Below the pieces are notes generated by a model. The model was not told where the DNA came from. It saw only the letters and a program-made list of their open reading frames with translations, and did no database searches. Position numbers and translations under genes: made by a program. Below, one piece after another: positions 1 to 6,050 of a stretch of 11,712 nucleotides of DNA. Each line of letters opens with the position of its first letter. Position 1 is the first letter of the stretch. Source of the DNA: CAYSRC01 sp964433495 (GTDB lineage: Bacteria > Bacillota > Clostridia > Oscillospirales > Ruminococcaceae); contig CAYSRC010000053.1 of NCBI GenBank assembly GCA_964433495.1, forward strand, positions 1-11,712, given 5' to 3'.

Positions 1-43
1 TAAAATCAAGGGTTTACGCCAAAGTGGTATGAAACGGCGTTGT

Positions 44-85
44 AGATTTTGAGTCTGTCTCGTCTGCCAATTCCGACACACCGGC
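44..85 (-). tRNA. truncated tRNA-Leu(CAA), 5' half only
   Basis: On the minus strand, 42 bases read as the first half of a leucine tRNA. In order they are acceptor strand GCCGGTG, TG, D stem TCG/CGA around the loop GAATTGGCAGA, then an anticodon arm with loop CTCAAAA (anticodon CAA) and AGA/TCT closing pairs. After TCT the similarity stops. The remaining 43 bases to the window edge hold no variable arm, no T-loop TTCRA and no CACCGGC partner for the acceptor strand. Homology ending inside the anticodon stem is what a site-specific integration junction (attL or attR) looks like. A deletion or a misjoined contig end would look the same. It is probably not a working tRNA as it stands. Confidence 0.72.
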
Positions 86-92
86 TCATTCT

Positions 93-98
93 TTTATA
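93..98 (-). promoter_or_regulatory. -10-like box upstream of the truncated tRNA
   Basis: The minus strand reads TATAAA with its last base 7 nt before the G at position 85 that begins the tRNA. This is the expected distance from a -10 box to a tRNA 5' end. I see no good -35 at the right spacing, so this is a weak call based mainly on position. Confidence 0.3.
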
Positions 99-252
99 TG
101 CTTTCTCTTCAGCCGAAAAGTCCGAACACAGGGCACAAAACACCCGTTCGCCGCCGCCGAAGGGCGCAAAAAACACTCTGCCAAAACGCGCCCATCCGAG
201 CGACAAATAAAATTATATCCCAAATCACCCGCGCTGTCAACGTCCGCCGGGC

Positions 253-490
253 AGCCGCGGTCGGGACAAAAGGCAACGAAAGACCTCAGCAGCCGCGCTC
301 GGGCAGGGATATCACAAAAGACTTTGGGCAACGGCGTGGGGCGAAAGCCTGCAAAACCTCTTGCAGCCATGGCCCGGATTTGAAATGTCTCAAAAAACAC
401 AAAAAGCTTCCGGAAACCGCGGTCGGGACCGAAAGTCGAAAAAGCTTTGAGCAACCGCGACCGAAAAAAAGAAAAGAACCGCAAAAAGCT
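253..490 (-). repeat. degenerate tandem repeats, about 38 bp unit
   Basis: About six imperfect units lie end to end on the minus strand, with boundaries near 490, 452, 414, 364, 329 and 290. Their lengths are 35-50 bases, three of them about 38. Each opens with a GCT..AAAGCTTTTT-like box and most close with a variant of GTCCCGACCGCGG; this 13-mer is exact in the units ending at 415 and 253. AAGCTTTTT occurs exactly at 401-409, 439-447, 483-491 and 548-556. The unit length is not a multiple of three, so the long open frames across this stretch on both strands are probably not genes. The rest of the gap (100-252) shows nothing I recognise. Confidence 0.6.
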
Positions 491-520
491 TCGGGCGGCC
501 CGCTCAGGGCCGCCCGAAGC
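483..520 (-). terminator. intrinsic terminator of fba
   Basis: A perfect 14-bp stem (488-501 with 507-520) has a 5-base loop. On the minus strand it is followed by TTTTT and then more T-rich sequence. It lies about 35 bases past the fba stop codon, as expected for its transcription terminator. Confidence 0.92.
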
Positions 521-554
521 AAAGGGTTTAAACCTTATGGCGCCGACAAAAAGC

Positions 555-1490
555 TTACGCCTTGCCGTTGCTGCCGAGGACGTCCACGATCTTGTGGGCG
601 ACCATCTCCTTGACCGCCTGACGGCCGGGCTTGAGGTAGCCGCGGGGGTCAAAGTCGGAGGGGTTATCGGCGAGGTGCTTGCGAATGCTCGCGGTCATCG
701 CGAGGCGGATGTCGCTGTCGATGTTGATCTTGCAGACGGCCATCGTCGCCGCCTGACGGAGCATCGACTCGGGGATGCCGATGGCGTCGGGCATCTTGCC
801 GCCGTACTCGTTAATCGTCTTGACAAAGTCCTGCGGGACGGACGAAGCGCCGTGCAGGACGATCGGGAACTGAGGCAGGCGCTTCGCGACCTCCTCGAGG
901 ATGTCGAAGCGCAGCTGGGGCTTCTGGCCCGGCTTGAACTTGTATGCGCCGTGGCTGGTGCCGATGGCTATCGCGAGGGAGTCGCAGCCGGTGCGGTTGA
1001 CAAACTCCTCGACCTGCTCGGGGCGGGTGTAGCTCGCGTCCTCGGCGTTGACGTTGACCGCGTCCTCGATGCCCGCAAGGGTGCCGAGCTCGGCCTCGAC
1101 CACGACGCCGTGGGCGTGGGCATACTCGACGACCTCTTTGGTAACGGCGATATTCTCGTCAAAGGGCTTGGACGAGGCGTCGATCATGACCGAGGTGAAG
1201 CCGCCGTCGATGCAGCTCTTGCACATCTCGACGCTGCTGCCGTGGTCGAGGTGAAGCGCAATCGGGATGTCGGTGTCGGCGACAGCCGCCTCGACGAGCT
1301 TCATCAGGTAGACGTGCTTCGCATAGTTGCGCGCGCCGTTGGAGACCTGGAGGATGACCGGCGACTTGAGCTCGCTCGCCGCCTCGGTGATGCCCTGCAC
1401 AATCTCCATGTTGTTGACGTTGAACGCGCCTATGGCGTATCCGCCGTCATAAGCCTTTTTGAACATTTCCTTGGTTGTAACAAGTGCCAT
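555..1490 (-). CDS. fba: class II fructose-1,6-bisphosphate aldolase
   Basis: Zinc-dependent aldolase of 311 residues. It cleaves fructose-1,6-bisphosphate into dihydroxyacetone phosphate and glyceraldehyde-3-phosphate in cytosolic glycolysis, and runs in reverse in gluconeogenesis. The N-terminus MALVTTKEMF with GAFNVNN at 21-27 is typical of the clostridial class II branch. Visible active-site features are LDHG (catalytic Asp82, metal ligand His83), Glu134 in VEAELG, metal ligands His180 and His213, the phosphate-binding GAS at 214-216 and NIDSD at 256-260. Length is normal. An ATG also lies three codons upstream at 1499, but only the ATG at 1490 has its AAAGGA ribosome site at a proper distance. 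The gene diverges from the phosphofructokinase gene, whose product is this enzyme's substrate. Confidence 0.96.
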   Translation of the reverse strand: MALVTTKEMFKKAYDGGYAIGAFNVNNMEIVQGITEAASELKSPVILQVSNGARNYAKHVYLMKLVEAAVADTDIPIALHLDHGSSVEMCKSCIDGGFTSVMIDASSKPFDENIAVTKEVVEYAHAHGVVVEAELGTLAGIEDAVNVNAEDASYTRPEQVEEFVNRTGCDSLAIAIGTSHGAYKFKPGQKPQLRFDILEEVAKRLPQFPIVLHGASSVPQDFVKTINEYGGKMPDAIGIPESMLRQAATMAVCKINIDSDIRLAMTASIRKHLADNPSDFDPRGYLKPGRQAVKEMVAHKIVDVLGSNGKA

Positions 1491-1526
1491 GTTTTTCATT
1501 TCCTTTCCGAAAATTACTCTATCTAT

Positions 1527-1554
1527 ATAATATCACAAGGGCAGGCAAAATCAA
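1527..1554 (-). promoter_or_regulatory. fba promoter, extended -10
   Basis: On the minus strand, TTGATT (1554-1549) is followed after 16 bp by TATTAT (1532-1527). TG one base upstream of the -10 makes an extended -10 (TGaTATTAT). Predicted initiation near 1520 gives a leader of about 30 nt before the fba ATG. Confidence 0.7.
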
Positions 1555-1586
1555 GGGATAAAATGCTGTACCCGGGGCTGAATATG

Positions 1587-1595
1587 TGATAGAAT
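1587..1595 (+). promoter_or_regulatory. candidate promoter of the phosphofructokinase gene
   Basis: TGaTAGAAT on the plus strand is an extended -10 element. The -35 region is poor (TGTACC at 17 bp), which extended -10 promoters tolerate. It lies back to back with the fba promoter. It would give an unusually long leader of about 160 nt. Confidence 0.45.
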
Positions 1596-1628
1596 AAAAC
1601 CACGAACCCCCCTTCGGCGCTCCGAAAA

Positions 1629-1720
1629 GGGCGGTGCGCGCTGTTTTCGGCCGCGCTGTGCGCCGCCCGCGCGGGGAGTCTTTGGGCGTGTTTTACCCCG
1701 CGGGCCGACGTCCCGAGGGG
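1629..1720 (+). promoter_or_regulatory. structured 5' leader of the phosphofructokinase gene
   Basis: Two GC-rich hairpins lie between the putative promoter and the start codon. The first pairs 1629-1640 with 1657-1668 (12 pairs, three of them G-U). The second pairs 1696-1704 with 1712-1720 around a 7-base loop, with one mismatch. Neither is directly followed by a T run, so they do not look like finished terminators. I cannot assign them to a known riboswitch class. They may affect mRNA stability or translation. Confidence 0.35.
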
Positions 1721-1762
1721 TATGAGCTTTTCAATAAATATTTTTTAAAGGAGACATCGTCA

Positions 1763-3010
1763 ATGGACATTCTCAAAGGCGCGTGTGTAATCGGTCAGTC
1801 GGGCGGACCCACCGCCGTAATCAACTCGAGCGTGTGCGGCGCCGTCGCGACGGCGCTCAAAAACCCGTATATCACGGGTGTGTACGGCGCGCAGAACGGC
1901 ATCGAGGGCATCCTCAACGACAGGCTGTTCGATTTCGGCAAAGAGGAGGAGCGCGAGATCTCCCTTTTGACCAACACCCCCGCCTCCGCCCTCGGCAGCT
2001 GCCGCTACAAGCTCAAGGACAGCGAGGTCGACGACACCGACTACAGGCGAATCCTCGAGGTATTCAAAAAATACGACATCCGCTACTTCTTCTACAACGG
2101 CGGCAACGACTCGATGGACACCTGCAACAAGGTCTCCAAATACATGCAGAAGGTCGGGTACGACTGCCGCATAATCGGCATCCCCAAGACGGTCGACAAC
2201 GACCTCGCGGGCACCGACCACTGCCCCGGCTACGGCAGCGCCGCAAAGTACATCGCCACCTCGATAGCCGAGGTCTCGGTCGACTCCAAGGTCTATCAAA
2301 AGGGCTCGGTCATCATCTTTGAGCTGATGGGGCGCAACGCGGGCTGGCTCACCGCCGCCGCCGCGCTCGCGGGGACCATAGGCGAGGGCCCCGACCTCAT
2401 CTATCTGCCCGAGCGCACCTTTGACATCGACAGATTTTTGGCCGACGTGCAGCGCGTCTGGGACGAAAAGGGCAACTGCATCGTCGCGGTGTCCGAGGGT
2501 GTGCGCGACAGGGACGGGCGGTTTATCTCGGAGTACGGCAGCGACATCGCCCAGGCAAAGGACGCCTTCGGCCACAGCCAGATGGGCGGCCTCGCCGCGA
2601 CGCTCGTGAACTTTGTCAAGAGCCGCACCACCGTCACCAAGGTGCGCGGCATCGAGCTCAGCCTGCTTCAGCGCTGCGCCGCCCACTGCGCGTCCAAGAC
2701 CGACATCGTCGAGGCCTACATGTCGGGCGCGGCCGCCGTCGAGAACGCCGTGCTCGGCAGAACCGACATGATGGTCGGCTTCAAGCGCAGCGAGAGCGGC
2801 CCCTACAAGTGCGACGCCGTGCTCATCCCGCTGTCCGAGGCCGCGAACGCCGAGAGCACCGTGCCCGACAGCATGATCAACGCCGAGGGCAACAACGTCA
2901 CGCAGGCGTTCATCGACTACGCCCTGCCCCTCATCCAGGGCGAGCCCGAGCGCGTCTGCGAAAACGGGATGCCCCGCTACACCCACCTCAAAAAGGTCTT
3001 TATCGGCTGA
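1763..3010 (+). CDS. pfp: pyrophosphate-type 6-phosphofructokinase
   Basis: Phosphofructokinase of 415 residues that phosphorylates fructose-6-phosphate to fructose-1,6-bisphosphate. It has the phosphate-donor loop GQSGGPT (11-17), GGNDS (113-117), PKTVDND (141-147, catalytic base Asp145), MGR (189-191) and SEG (244-246). Two positions separate ATP from PPi users: Asp116, where ATP enzymes have Gly, and Lys142, where they have Gly. Both are of the PPi type here, so the donor is probably pyrophosphate and the step reversible. The start is fixed by AAAGGAG 9 nt upstream of the ATG at 1763. The frame stays open upstream to 1634, but that part has no ribosome site and no family similarity. The gene is divergent from fba and ends in its own terminator. 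Confidence 0.93.
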   Translation: MDILKGACVIGQSGGPTAVINSSVCGAVATALKNPYITGVYGAQNGIEGILNDRLFDFGKEEEREISLLTNTPASALGSCRYKLKDSEVDDTDYRRILEVFKKYDIRYFFYNGGNDSMDTCNKVSKYMQKVGYDCRIIGIPKTVDNDLAGTDHCPGYGSAAKYIATSIAEVSVDSKVYQKGSVIIFELMGRNAGWLTAAAALAGTIGEGPDLIYLPERTFDIDRFLADVQRVWDEKGNCIVAVSEGVRDRDGRFISEYGSDIAQAKDAFGHSQMGGLAATLVNFVKSRTTVTKVRGIELSLLQRCAAHCASKTDIVEAYMSGAAAVENAVLGRTDMMVGFKRSESGPYKCDAVLIPLSEAANAESTVPDSMINAEGNNVTQAFIDYALPLIQGEPERVCENGMPRYTHLKKVFIG

Positions 3011-3027
3011 GGCTAATCGGTTAAGCC

Positions 3028-3049
3028 GGCCGGTTAAGCTTAATCGGCC
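3028..3049. repeat. near-perfect 22-bp palindrome after the phosphofructokinase gene
   Basis: The two 11-base halves are inverted copies with a single mismatched pair, centred on TTAAGCTTAA. It lies 18 bases past the stop codon and just before the terminator. It could be a protein-binding site or an extra 3' hairpin. No function can be assigned. Confidence 0.4.
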
Positions 3050-3071
3050 AAACCCGCGCGCACACATAGCT

Positions 3072-3104
3072 GCCCGCCGCGTCCTTTCCGACGCGGCGGG
3101 CTTT
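3072..3104 (+). terminator. intrinsic terminator of the phosphofructokinase gene
   Basis: A perfect 12-bp stem, GCCCGCCGCGTC paired with GACGCGGCGGGC, has loop CTTTCC and is followed by TTT. The stem is very strong but the T tail is short, so efficiency is uncertain. It lies 61 bases after the stop codon. Confidence 0.78.
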
Positions 3105-3110
3105 GCCGTA

Positions 3111-3488
3111 TTACGAACGCTGCTTTATGGGTTTGCCCATGTGTTCGTTCTGTCTCCACCGAGGCGCGTCACCGTCCTGCGCCCAATATTCATCCACCGC
3201 TGTAATTCTCTCTGCGATAATCCGAATAAAAGACGTGACATGAAAAGACAGCGTCTTATCCTTCGGATAAACGTGGGTCACCGTGATAAACAAATCCCCC
3301 GATCTTTCAATTCTTTCGACCTCGCCGTCCCAATCGCCGGGGTATTCACAATCGGCGACAATGAATTCGTCCACGTTAAAATGCTCATTCGTACAATGCC
3401 GATTCACATAGGCGTTTTCATCAAAGTATCCTCTGAGGGCGTCCGCATCCTGTTACAGGACATCCCTCCAAAATTTATGTAAATCCAC
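3111..3488 (-). pseudogene. NTF2/SnoaL-like small protein with in-frame stop
   Basis: Read from a GTG at 3488, the frame gives 11 residues (VDLHKFWRDVL), then TAA (3455-3453), then about 113 more residues in the same frame to 3111. The downstream part contains HCTNEHFNVDEF, EYPGDWDGEVERIE, a LFITVTHVY strand, SFHVTSFIRI and DEYWAQDGDAPRWR. These match my memory of small clostridial NTF2/SnoaL-fold proteins of about 120-125 residues, which begin with a ..KFWRDVL-like helix. The stop falls where such proteins have Glu, so one base change (GAA to TAA) would explain it. GGAAAGG lies 10 nt before the GTG. It may instead start internally (GTG at 3407), be read through, or be a sequencing error. Fold assignment is from pattern only. 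Confidence 0.62.
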
Positions 3489-3515
3489 TGAACCCCAACC
3501 TTTCCGGCAAAATTT

Positions 3516-3521
3516 ATTATA
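3516..3521 (-). promoter_or_regulatory. -10 box upstream of the NTF2-like gene
   Basis: A perfect TATAAT on the minus strand lies 27 bases before the GTG at 3488. The matching -35 region is weak (near GGCACA). Its position fits a short-leader promoter for the interrupted gene. The rest of 3522-3744 shows only broken frames and a 6-bp hairpin (3660-3676, followed by TTTT), and I can assign nothing there. Confidence 0.4.
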
Positions 3522-3744
3522 TCTCATTCTGTCGCCTTTGTGCCGAAACAGCAAAACCGTGCGGAATACAGGCAGCGCCGCGTCGACGGCATTGACCGCG
3601 GCGCCGCTTTTCATCCTCGTTATGCCGTCCCGTACAATTCTGACCGGCAGTTTTGCCGCCCGTCTCGCAAAGACGGTTTTCAGTCCGTCATCTCGCGGCC
3701 CTCGACCTCGACGATCTGTCCGCCTTGCTCGTCTTTCCCGCCGC

Positions 3745-3773
3745 TTGAACAGGCCCGTATTCGATGGTATACT
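3745..3773 (+). promoter_or_regulatory. promoter of the alpha/beta hydrolase gene
   Basis: TTGAAC (3745-3750), a 17-bp spacer and TATACT (3768-3773), with TG one base upstream of the -10, form a near-consensus sigma-A promoter. Initiation near 3780 leaves a leader of about 50 nt and excludes the upstream in-frame ATG at 3764 as the start. Confidence 0.8.
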
Positions 3774-3829
3774 TTGCACATAATAATCTCCCGCGTTCGG
3801 GCACGGGACAGCAAAAGGGGGCGTCCCCG

Positions 3830-4792
3830 ATGAACTACAGAAAAGTCATCGACCCGCAGCTGCGGCATGTCGCGGTGAACATTCCCTTCGGCAGGGCGAT
3901 TATAGGCCCCGCGAATGCCTTTCTCTCACTGTGGTGTGCGCTGACACCCGTCCCGCGCGGGCTGTCACACAAGCACATCCGCATCACGGGATACGGCGGG
4001 CGCAAAACGAAGGTTCTCGTCCTCGAGCCGTGTACCCCCGGGCGCAAGCGCCCCTGCCTTGTCTACATACACGGCGGCGCGTTCAGCTACAGGGCCGCGG
4101 CATACCACAAAAAGTCTGCCTGCCTGTACGCGCTGCGGGCGGGCTGCACGGTGTTTTTGCCCGACTATTCCCTTGCGCCGCGTCGCCCCTACCCCGCCGC
4201 TTACAACGACATCCTCGCGCTTTACCGCTGTATTCTCGCCGAAGCCGACGTCCTCGGCGTCGACCGCGAGCGAGTGGGCGTCGCGGGGGACAGCGCGGGC
4301 GGCGCGCTTGCGGCGTCGCTGTGCGCGGGCTGCGGCCGCGAGGGCCTCGAGGCGCCCTGTTTGCAGCTGCTTGTGTACCCCGTGACCGACGGCGCCATGT
4401 CCACCCCCTCGATGGAGCGGTTCCGCGACACCCCGCTGTGGAATGCAAAGAACAACCGCCTGATGTGGGCCTACTACTGCGACGGCCTCGACGAAAGCCA
4501 AAAGCGCCTCGCCTCGCCCCTGCACGCCGAGCTGAGCTGCCCGCCTCCCCCCGCCTACATCGAGACCGCGCAGTTCGACTGCCTGCACGACGAGGGCTTG
4601 TTGTACGCACAAAAACTGAAGGACGCGGGCGGCGACGTCGTCGTCAACGAAACCGAGGGCACCTTTCACGGCTATGACATCGTCGAGAACGCGGACGTCA
4701 CCAAAGACAGCATGAAAAAACGGGTTGATTTTTTAAAAAGCAGGTTTTCGGCGCGGCAGGACTTGCGGGGGGATGGAGCACAAGTGACATAA
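3830..4792 (+). CDS. alpha/beta hydrolase, hormone-sensitive-lipase family
   Basis: Esterase-type hydrolase of 320 residues, a normal length for the bacterial HSL (family IV, alpha/beta-hydrolase fold-3) group. HGGAF at 81-85 is the oxyanion-hole motif. GDSAGG at 153-158 carries the nucleophile Ser155. The DxLxDE segment at 250-255 supplies the acid, probably Asp250, and FHGYD supplies His280. DYSLAPRRPYPAAYND (112-127) is also typical of the family. I see no signal peptide, so it is probably cytosolic and acts on short acyl esters. The substrate cannot be told from sequence. The ATG at 3830 has AGGGGG 8 nt upstream. It has its own promoter and no obvious operon partner. Downstream there is only a weak hairpin, 5029-5048. 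Confidence 0.9.
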   Translation: MNYRKVIDPQLRHVAVNIPFGRAIIGPANAFLSLWCALTPVPRGLSHKHIRITGYGGRKTKVLVLEPCTPGRKRPCLVYIHGGAFSYRAAAYHKKSACLYALRAGCTVFLPDYSLAPRRPYPAAYNDILALYRCILAEADVLGVDRERVGVAGDSAGGALAASLCAGCGREGLEAPCLQLLVYPVTDGAMSTPSMERFRDTPLWNAKNNRLMWAYYCDGLDESQKRLASPLHAELSCPPPPAYIETAQFDCLHDEGLLYAQKLKDAGGDVVVNETEGTFHGYDIVENADVTKDSMKKRVDFLKSRFSARQDLRGDGAQVT

Positions 4793-5055
4793 AGGAGAGG
4801 GCCGCGCACAATCGGAGCAGCGTTTTTTGGTAAGGGAGCCTTCGGGAACGGTCTCGCCGCAGTAACTAAAACACCGAAAACGCCGAGTGGGGGCGAAAAG
4901 CGCCGCAAAATCTGCGACGGGCCGCCGCCCTTCCTGCACTTCGAGCTTAACAGGTACGACGGTCCATCCGGGCGACAGAGGCTCACGGAACGGCAGCGCG
5001 GCACGGCAATGCGCCCCGTCGGGGTTGTCGGCGGCGATACCGCCGCCGGGCCGCC
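4793..5055. other. gene-free stretch after the hydrolase
   Basis: No frame here has a ribosome site, family similarity or a sensible start, although frames remain open on both strands because of high GC. Near its right end an 8-bp GC hairpin (5029-5036 with 5041-5048, loop ATAC) lies just before the next promoter. It might weakly end hydrolase transcription, though no T run follows directly. CCCCGTCGGGG occurs at 5014-5024 and again at 5154-5164. Confidence 0.4.
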
Positions 5056-5084
5056 TTTACCTTTTCTTCGGGATAGTGTATAAT
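5056..5084 (+). promoter_or_regulatory. promoter of the four-cysteine protein gene
   Basis: TTTACC (5056-5061), a 17-bp spacer and a perfect TATAAT (5079-5084). It would give a leader of about 170 nt before the UUG start. I do not recognise a known RNA element in the leader. Confidence 0.65.
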
Positions 5085-5260
5085 AAATCATCGGTCAAAC
5101 TGCACGATATGCGGCACGCACCTGCTTTTTGATATACCCAAAGCCCGGGACATCCCCGTCGGGGCGGACAGCCGCGGCAGATTTTATTCACGTCCGAGAC
5201 GCGCCCCGAGCAAAGCCCCGTACCGCCCGGCAAATGCTTTACCGAAGGAGTGATTTACGG

Positions 5261-5476
5261 TTGAAGACCCCGTTATTTTCCAAGCTGATCTCCCCCGCCT
5301 GCGAGTACTGCGCGCACGGGCATGACACCAAAAACGGAGACATGGTTCAGTGCACCGTCAAGGGGGTCGTGTCCCCCTACTACCGCTGCAAACGATTCGT
5401 CTACAACCCCATTCGCCGCAAGCCCCACAAGTCGGAAGCGCTGCCCAAGGCAAACCCCGAGGATTTTGCGCTGTAA
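5261..5476 (+). CDS. small four-cysteine protein, unknown function
   Basis: A 71-residue basic protein beginning MKTPLFSKLISPACEYCAHG. It has a CEYC pair (Cys14, Cys17) and two later cysteines (QC at 31, RCKRF at 43). The C-terminus, ending PEDFAL, is proline- and lysine-rich. The spacing CxxC-x13-C-x11-C suggests a small zinc or other metal site. I recall similar short proteins in Oscillospiraceae but know no function for them. The start is a TTG at 5261 with AAGGAG 10 nt upstream. The frame is open to 5129, but that part has no ribosome site. It has its own promoter and a strong terminator, so it is a single-gene unit. Confidence 0.75.
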   Translation: MKTPLFSKLISPACEYCAHGHDTKNGDMVQCTVKGVVSPYYRCKRFVYNPIRRKPHKSEALPKANPEDFAL

Positions 5477-5494
5477 CGCAGCCAACCAAAAGCC

Positions 5495-5538
5495 AAAACG
5501 GAACGCACCGCAACGCGCGGTGTGTTCCGTTTTGTTTT
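5495..5538 (+). terminator. intrinsic terminator of the four-cysteine protein gene
   Basis: A 15-bp stem (5495-5509 with 5519-5533, one G-U pair) has a 9-base loop and a TTTTGTTTT tail. The stem begins with AAAA, so it could also work on the minus strand. It lies 18 bases after the stop codon. Confidence 0.92.
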
Positions 5539-5573
5539 GCCTCCGTTCCGGATTTCTTTCAAATTCAGTCTCT

Positions 5574-5617
5574 GTCCCGAAGCTTTTTCAAGCTCTGCTT
5601 TCGTCCCGAAGCTTTTT
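5574..5617 (+). repeat. second patch of AAGCTTTTT repeats
   Basis: GTCCCGAAGCTTTTT occurs exactly at 5574-5588 and 5603-5617 (period 29), with a more degenerate copy just upstream. The same words (AAGCTTTTTC, then CTTTCG, then TCCCGA) occur in the repeats at 253-490. At both sites the words point in the direction of transcription out of the neighbouring gene, just past its terminator. Confidence 0.55.
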
Positions 5618-5725
5618 GGAATCCTGTCTTATCTTTGAAACAATATTCGACCACTCCCCCCTCCCGCAGCGGTCAAGCGGCAAAACGCAATTGAAAAAAC
5701 GGCAAGAGATAAAACGGCAAGCGGC

Positions 5726-5775
5726 AAAGGGCCCGCCGCAGAAAAAAACCGCGGCGGGCCCTTTTGTTGTCTTTT
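5726..5775. terminator. strong hairpin terminator ending the ABC operon
   Basis: A 14-bp stem (5726-5739 with 5751-5764) encloses an A-rich 11-base loop. The plus-strand tail TTTTGTTGTCTTTTT is better than the minus-strand one, where TTT is followed by GCC. It is placed about 70 bases past the last gene of the minus-strand operon and probably works in both directions between converging units. Confidence 0.85.
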
Positions 5776-5835
5776 TCAGCTCTCACACCGACATTTTTCG
5801 GGCGCGGCGCTCTTCTCGCCGCAGGGCGATTTCAG

Positions 5836-6045
5836 TCAGTGGAACAGGAACAGATACCCCGCGCCGATAAGCAGCGCCACCGCCAGCACCGCGGCCGGCA
5901 CGATGACGATCGCGGCGGACAAAAGCATCGCAAAGGCGTCGCCCTTCTCGAGCTTTGCGGGGCCCTTGCCCGCCGCCTCGTCCCGCAGCCTGCCCTGCTC
6001 GCCGCTGAGCTTCATCGCCCTGTCGACCTTGTTCTGCCAAAGCAT
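5836..6045 (-). CDS. small single-pass membrane protein of the ABC operon
   Basis: A 69-residue protein starting MLWQNKVDRAMKLSGEQGRL. It has a charged N-terminal half of about 36 residues, then one hydrophobic helix (about 38-67, AFAMLLSAAIVIVPAAVLAV onward) running almost to the C-terminus. No cleavable signal or lipobox is seen. The ATG at 6045 lies 5 nt after the stop of the ATPase gene, with GAGG-type ribosome sites inside the end of that gene, so translation is probably coupled. The frame is open further upstream, but that part lies inside the ATPase gene. I do not recognise the family. Position suggests an accessory or stabilising subunit of the transporter. The acidic/basic N-terminal part would face the cytoplasm if the positive-inside rule holds. 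Confidence 0.7.
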   Translation of the reverse strand: MLWQNKVDRAMKLSGEQGRLRDEAAGKGPAKLEKGDAFAMLLSAAIVIVPAAVLAVALLIGAGYLFLFH

Positions 6046-6050
6046 CGACC

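Noticed and set aside
6..206. 66-residue minus-strand frame across the truncated tRNA
   Set aside because: Part of it is simply the tRNA read as codons; it has no independent support.
86..652. Long open frames on both strands over the left intergenic region
   Set aside because: They cross the fba terminator and degenerate repeats of non-triplet length, have odd composition and no ribosome site, and one runs into fba. High GC explains their length.
2..1557. AAAATCAAGGG present at both 2-12 and 1547-1557
   Set aside because: A single 11-base match with different flanks, one copy lying inside the fba promoter. This is likely chance.
1634..1762. Upstream extension of the phosphofructokinase frame
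   Set aside because: It adds 43 residues with no family similarity and covers the leader hairpins. The ATG at 1763 has a strong ribosome site and gives the normal N-terminus.
1760..3067. 435-residue minus-strand frame opposite the phosphofructokinase gene
   Set aside because: It is a shadow frame caused by GC-rich third codon positions. The plus-strand protein has all family motifs.
3522..3744. Possible decayed gene on the minus strand (frames ending VEVEGREMTD and containing DGLKTVFARRAAKLPVRIV)
   Set aside because: Two frames would have to be joined by a frameshift and I recognise no family. The evidence is too thin to call a pseudogene.
3764..3829. Upstream ATG for the hydrolase
   Set aside because: It overlaps the -10 box of the gene's promoter, so the transcript would not contain it. 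The ATG at 3830 has a good ribosome site.
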